A DNA stretch of 64,000 bases from Uranotaenia lowii (Eukaryota > Arthropoda > Insecta > Diptera > Culicidae): NCBI RefSeq assembly GCF_029784155.1, contig NC_073693.1, forward strand, positions 331,084,592 through 331,148,591, written 5' to 3'. Shown piece after piece: positions 59,758 to 64,000 of the stretch. The notes beneath the pieces are model-generated. The model searched no databases and was not told the DNA's origin. It saw only the letters and a list, made by a program, of their open reading frames with translations. Made by a program: the position numbers and the translations under genes. Position 1 is the stretch's first letter, and each line of letters begins with the position of its first letter.

Positions 59758-60689
59758 TAGGGGAAGAGGGGGCATAATGCCCACGTTAAGAAGAAAGCCT
59801 TGTTTTAGAATACATATGAAAAGATTAACTTTAATTTTCAATTGAGTATGGAAGTTTGGTTTATTTTTTGTCTAAATCTGATAGTTAGAATAACTGGAAG
59901 GTCAAAAAAGGTCACAAATTTGATGAAGTTTGAAGAGTAGGTTGAAAATTGGATTTCAAATTCAGTAGGGGCATAATGCGCATATGTGTGTACCCAATCG
60001 CGCCGTTTAACGTTTAATAAGTGTTTATTGATCCAAGTGCCTCCGAAAGTGTTTGCCAGGTAAAAACACTTCTATTCTATTTCACAGATGAAAAAATGTA
60101 TTGCTACGCGCAGTGCTGCCAGATATACTACAATTCTTGTGAATAGTTAATTAAATCTATATGAAATTTAGGAATTTTAAATATATTCTTTTATATTCAA
60201 GTTATGTTTTCCAATACAACTCATTAATATCTTTAAAATTGTTGTGATGAAACTGCATATAAATTTGAACAAATATGAAACATGCTTAAAGATAAAGGAA
60301 CATGGCGCGTTTTGCCCTATCTAGACATGTTTATTAAAAATCGTTCAAAATAACAGAAAAAATAATTGAATAAGGAAATTTTTCGTTTTGTGATGATTTT
60401 CAAGACCAATGTTCATCATAGTAACAGATGTCCGGTAATTTTTTTTGTCGACAGATGCCGTTATTCCTTACGAAAGTCAAGGCACAAATTGCAAGGAATA
60501 TGGTTTGAAAAGTATTTTTGGATTTTTGCAGGGATTTATCGGATTTTTGATGCTAATTTTTTGTACAAAAGGTTTCTACTGTTAATTAGAAAGGAATAGC
60601 GTACCAGATTCTTAAAATAAGTGTATATCTAGCTAGATATCGCAGTGGGGCGTTTTGCCCACACTGGGCATTATACCCCCAGTTCCCTA
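59758..60689. mobile_element. TIR element, GGGGAAGAGGGGGCATAATG family, nested
   Basis: The left end TAGGGGAAGAGGGGGCATAA continues TGCCCAC. The right end GGGCATTATACCCCCAGTTC continues CCTA. The inverted repeat is imperfect. Internal copies GGGGCATAATGCGCA (near 59968) and GGCGTTTTGCCC (near 60650) repeat the end motif. TA may be the duplication. Confidence 0.7.
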
Positions 60690-60751
60690 CATACAAGAAA
60701 TGCAATTTATATTTTGCTTCAAATGTTCTCCAAAAGGAGCATAGCAAAATT

Positions 60752-60853
60752 CACAAGGCCCCAGCCTCGGATAGAAAGATTCGTCCAAAGCGAATTGTAG
60801 GCAAAAGAGGACACGAAGTGCTGGTCATCACTCCGGAGGACGATAGAGAGTGA
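60752..60853 (+). pseudogene. Possible pogo-type transposase C-terminal fragment
   Basis: A 33-codon stretch (IRPKRIVGKRGHEVLVITPE) followed by a stop resembles the basic K-x-GK...VLT-x-TP tail of pogo/Tigger-like DDE transposases. It is too short for certainty. Confidence 0.3.
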
Positions 60854-61147
60854 GTGGAGGCAGCTGACATTGCAGATGCAATTATTCCAGCCGAACAGAC
60901 GATGCAGGAAAGCTGCCCAACGATTTCATTGGAATCCCGAATGGAGATAATTTGGACCGACGCAACTGATTGAATACTTACTAGCTATTCTGTTTGTTGA
61001 AAGGTAGCTTGATTTTTTTTGACTGATTGACATGCTTTTTTAAACTTCCATTTAAAACTTCTTTCCCTTTTTTTTGTTATTTTTTGTATTATTCTTGCAA
61101 AATGCTGATAATAAAAGTAAAATTTAAAAACCGATTTTTAAAAATAG

Positions 61148-61161
61148 GGGGGGGGGGGGGG
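61148..61161. repeat. Poly-G tract
   Basis: An uninterrupted run of about 14 G inside the Harbinger-like element. Confidence 0.9.
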
Positions 61162-61284
61162 GTTTATTAAAGCTACGTTATTATCTAGGGGGGGTCTATG
61201 ACTTTGTGACGAAATGCTACGATGGGGGAGGGGGGGTATAAAAACTCGTAAAAAAAAGCTACGTCATTTATGGATGTTCCCTTA

Positions 61285-62265
61285 AGGCAAACATCGAGAG
61301 ATTACAGAAATTCGCTGAGCCGTATTTCTACAGAAAATAGATTTAATGTGAAAATTTAAAATTCTTCAGTTATTTGGAGTGTCGTTTTTGATTTCTTATA
61401 ACATTTAAAAAAAATTAAATTTAGCATTTCAGAGCAGTTCAGGGTAACAAAAAGCGTAAAGAAAAAGTCGATATACCTCAGATTTGGTTCTCATTATGTT
61501 AAAATTCTAATAATGTCTGTTTCACTACTTGTTTTTCACTTGAGAACCAACCATCAGAACTGTCAGACTGTCAGAATCCAACCGCTTCTGAAATATCGCG
61601 CTATTGTTTGACAGACATATAATTCGATTGGTTTCTTAATTTTTTTTCTGTTTATTACTTCAAACCTTATTCTCTACAACCCTTGCAGTCTCTTCATTAT
61701 GAATTCATCACTATCGATTCAAATTAAATGTAATTGAACAGAACAGCAATTTTTTTTCATCGAAATTCAATGATTCTCATAAAAATATTGTTATAACATC
61801 AGTAAAATCCCAAAAAAAATCATTGAAAAAAAATTCTACGAACTTTTCAAATTACCAGCTGTGGTCTGTAAAACCAAACACTTTTATTATTTCAACATAG
61901 GCTCTCAATCTATCTGAATTAATATCAATCCAAAATTTTCAATACGATTTCAACTAAATGAGCTATCTTTGATGCAAAACACCCATTTTTAAAAGGACTT
62001 TTTGGCTTCAAGGTTGTTTTCTGAAGACCACAAAAATCAAAACTCAATTTTTTTAAGAAGCATCTGATAGCAGACATTTGGAAAATTTCAAAATAAAACA
62101 GTTTATAAAATTCAGTTCAGTTGTATTGATTTTATAATCAAATAAAAAATCCGAGGTCCATCTTGTCGCTAGAACGAATTTAATAGACTCCCTAAGGGCC
62201 CGAGGAAAACCACCCTATGTTCCAGTGAGAGATGTGCTGGCTGTGATAGATTTGGACTACATGTT
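61285..62265. other. AT-rich spacer
   Basis: No supported gene. Confidence 0.4.
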
Positions 62266-62269
62266 CGAA

Positions 62270-62477
62270 ATATATCTTTTCCTAAAAGCTATTGATCTTC
62301 GTCTATAATTCTTTTTACTTTCACATTTCCCTTTCTATCTTCTATCTTTTCTTAAAAAAGTGAACTAGATATAAGCACACAATTGTAATCAAACAAAATG
62401 AGTTTGGCTCCTTAAAGCCTAAAGGTATGAGCAGTTTCAAATAAAGAATTTACAAAAAAAATAAATAAATAAATAAT
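62270..62477 (+). mobile_element. Non-LTR retroelement 3' end with (AAAT)n tail
   Basis: Shares AAGCACACAATT, GAGTTTGGCTCCTTA and GGTATGAGC with 22813-22925 and ends in AAATAAATAAATAAAT. Such a tail is usual for some LINE and SINE groups. The 5' boundary is not resolved. Confidence 0.5.
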
Positions 62478-63030
62478 CCGGGTCTATATGACCCTAACCG
62501 GCTAAAAGTCCTTTTTTTGATGGGTAACTCTGGTTACCCTTGGCCAAAAAATAAGACCGAGGACTGGATAAAACGTAAAAAGCGAAAAACCGTCAAGTAG
62601 CAACTACGCTCAGTGAGAATTTTAAAAAAAGCAACATTGCTAGAACTGTCATCGCATAAGGAAGACTCAGTAGGGCCCATAGTACATGGAAAATAAATAT
62701 AGTTCAAAGAACTATGAGTAGGGCCATGGGTTGGTAAAATAATTCCCTAGAACATTTTCACTTGAACAATGCATACATTAAGAATAATAATTAAAAACTG
62801 TGTAAACTGTGAACTGTCTAATTATCCAGGTTTAAGCTATTTTATCTACATCAAAAACCCTTAAAAATCCTACACAAAAGTGCTTGTATCAAGTTAAGGC
62901 CGAAACATTTCAGCGTCAGGGCCGAAACATTTCAACTCGCCAAGACACGCTAGCGCTATCTGTGGGGCAATAGAAAAAGCTTTGCTATAACAATTTTCAA
63001 CGATAATTTTCTAGGTTCGTCGCAAGTGAA
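62478..63030. other. Spacer before the satellite
   Basis: Begins with CCGGGTCTATATGACCCT, similar to the CGGGTCAATATGACCCG palindrome at 670-686. No gene is supported. Confidence 0.35.
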
Positions 63031-63036
63031 ATTTAA

Positions 63037-63745
63037 ATTTCTTTTTAATTTATTCGGAAATATTTGTTCAAAAATATAAAAAAAACACGTAGCCACTATA
63101 TCAGCATCGTTCTATAGACTCTGCTGAACAATCTGGTATAGAAGAGACATTCTGAATTGTAGGCAGTTTCGAGATAAAGGGTGTTCAAATGTTGAACAGA
63201 AGAATTTTTATGGAAAAACCAAAAATTTTCTTTTCATTTATTCGAAAATATTTGTTCAAAAATCTAAAAAAAAACACGTAGCCACTATATCAGCATTGTT
63301 CTATAGACTCTGTTGAACAATCTGGTATAGGTGAGACATTCTGAATTGTGGGCAGTTTCGAGATACAGGGTGTTCAAATGTTGAACAGAAGAATTTTTAT
63401 GGAAAAACCAAAAATTTCTTTTCATTTATTCGAAAATATTTGTTCAAAAATCTAAAAAAAAAACACGTAGCCACTATATCAGCATCGTTCTATAGACTCT
63501 GCTGAACAATCTGGTATAGGTGAGACATTCTGAATTGTAGGCAGTTTCGAGATACAGGGTGTTCAAATGTTGAACAGAAGAATTTTTATGGAAAAACCAA
63601 AAAATTTCTTTTCATTTATTCGAAAATATTTGTTCAAAAATCTAAAAAAAAACACGTAGCCACTATATCAGCATCGTTCTATAGACTCTGCTGAACAATC
63701 TGGTATAGGTGAGACATTCTGAATTGTGGGCAGTTTCGAGATCAG
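63037..63745. repeat. ~190-bp tandem repeat, nearly four units
   Basis: Units start near 63037, 63228, 63417 and 63607. The unit contains ATTTATTCGAAAATATTTGT, ACACGTAGCCACTATATCAG and CAATCTGGTATAG. Units 2-4 are almost identical; unit 1 is slightly diverged. The last unit stops within GGCAGTTTCGAGAT. Confidence 0.92.
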
Positions 63746-63755
63746 GTATCAGGTA

Positions 63756-63816
63756 TCAGAATGGGGGTAGGCTTAATAGCGGCACGTTATCCAAACATAC
63801 GGGAAAATTGTGCCTA
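63756..63816 (+). mobile_element. 61-bp fragment of the R1-clade LINE ORF1
   Basis: TCAGAATGGGGGTAGGCTTA and following bases through AAAATTGTGCCTA match the reverse complement of about 33557-33617, differing only in the length of the G-run. It follows directly on the truncated last satellite unit. Confidence 0.85.
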
Positions 63817-64000
63817 GCCTTTTTTTTTATCCAAGATTTCATCATTTACCTGAGAAACCTGAAAAACCTATAAAAGGAAGAAATAAATTCAATCTATTTA
63901 AGATGGCATAAAGCCTTTCCACTAGGGATTATTAGCATTAAAGCTCTTTTCTACATTCGGTAAGGAATGATAGAATGTTTTTTAAGTTTAATTTCTTAAA

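Larger units (their letters stand above)
59511..61281. mobile_element. PIF/Harbinger-like non-autonomous element, TTA duplication
   Basis: The left end GGGAACATCCATAAATGACG continues TAGC, and the right end GCTACGTCATTTATGGATGT continues TCCC: a perfect inverted repeat of about 24 bp. TTA flanks both sides (59508-59510 and 61282-61284), the duplication typical of PIF/Harbinger. Subterminal poly-G runs (GGGGGAGGGGGGG) occur at both ends. The interior holds a second TIR element and a short transposase-like fragment, but no Harbinger transposase. Confidence 0.82.

Overview
This window looks like an AT-rich, repeat-dense insect genome segment. It is most likely from a dipteran and plausibly a mosquito. 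That placement is an inference from the repeat content: an R1-clade LINE, an L1/Tx1-like LINE, tRNA-derived SINEs, hAT elements and many short inverted-repeat elements. There is no operon-like gene packing, no rRNA gene, no ordinary tRNA gene and no CRISPR-Cas. Most of the sequence is non-coding, and most recognisable coding sequence belongs to transposable elements.

Layout. 0.4-8.2 kb: a retroelement remnant, a TIR element with GATCAAAGTTCCCCC ends, and a nested TIR element whose repeated word is CCGGGC, followed by a degenerate tandem repeat. 8.6-10.5 kb: a GC-richer island with one intronless 230-residue host-like gene whose C-terminus resembles the Orange domain of Hairy/E(spl)/HES proteins but which has no bHLH. 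11.4-11.7 kb: a near-perfect foldback element with a tRNA-like loop. 14.4-19.7 kb: a tRNA-derived SINE, then a complete hAT transposon with matching TIRs, a perfect 8-bp target duplication and a transposase that reads through without a break (666 aa) once two canonical introns are removed. 20.5-26.3 kb: short TIR elements and AT-rich sequence. 26.6-31.2 kb: an L1/Tx1-like LINE on the minus strand, full length in layout but broken by stops and frameshifts. 32.5-34.5 kb: the 5' part of an R1-clade LINE, also minus, abruptly lacking its 3' half.

37.5-42.4 kb holds the most striking structure. Two long arrays of the same 13-bp unit (about 2.6 and 1.25 kb) lie in opposite orientations around a 1.1-kb island, and that island contains a good candidate terminal coding exon with a strong splice acceptor. 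A transcript crossing the locus could fold into a hairpin more than 1 kb long. Downstream, a 260-bp block carrying a coding-like segment and a splice donor occurs twice, at 44.7 and 58.1 kb, with one synonymous difference. Between the copies lie a ~140-bp tandem repeat, a hAT transposase remnant, a second non-autonomous hAT with a perfect 8-bp duplication, a ~67-bp tandem repeat and a ~52-bp periodic array.

59.5-64 kb: a Harbinger-like element (TTA duplication) with another TIR element inside it, a LINE-like 3' tail, and a ~190-bp satellite that ends in a small fragment of the same R1-clade LINE seen at 33.6 kb.

The host genes cannot be named with confidence. The candidate exons at 40.5, 44.7 and 58.1 kb are all on the plus strand and could belong to one long-intron gene or to several; the window alone cannot decide.
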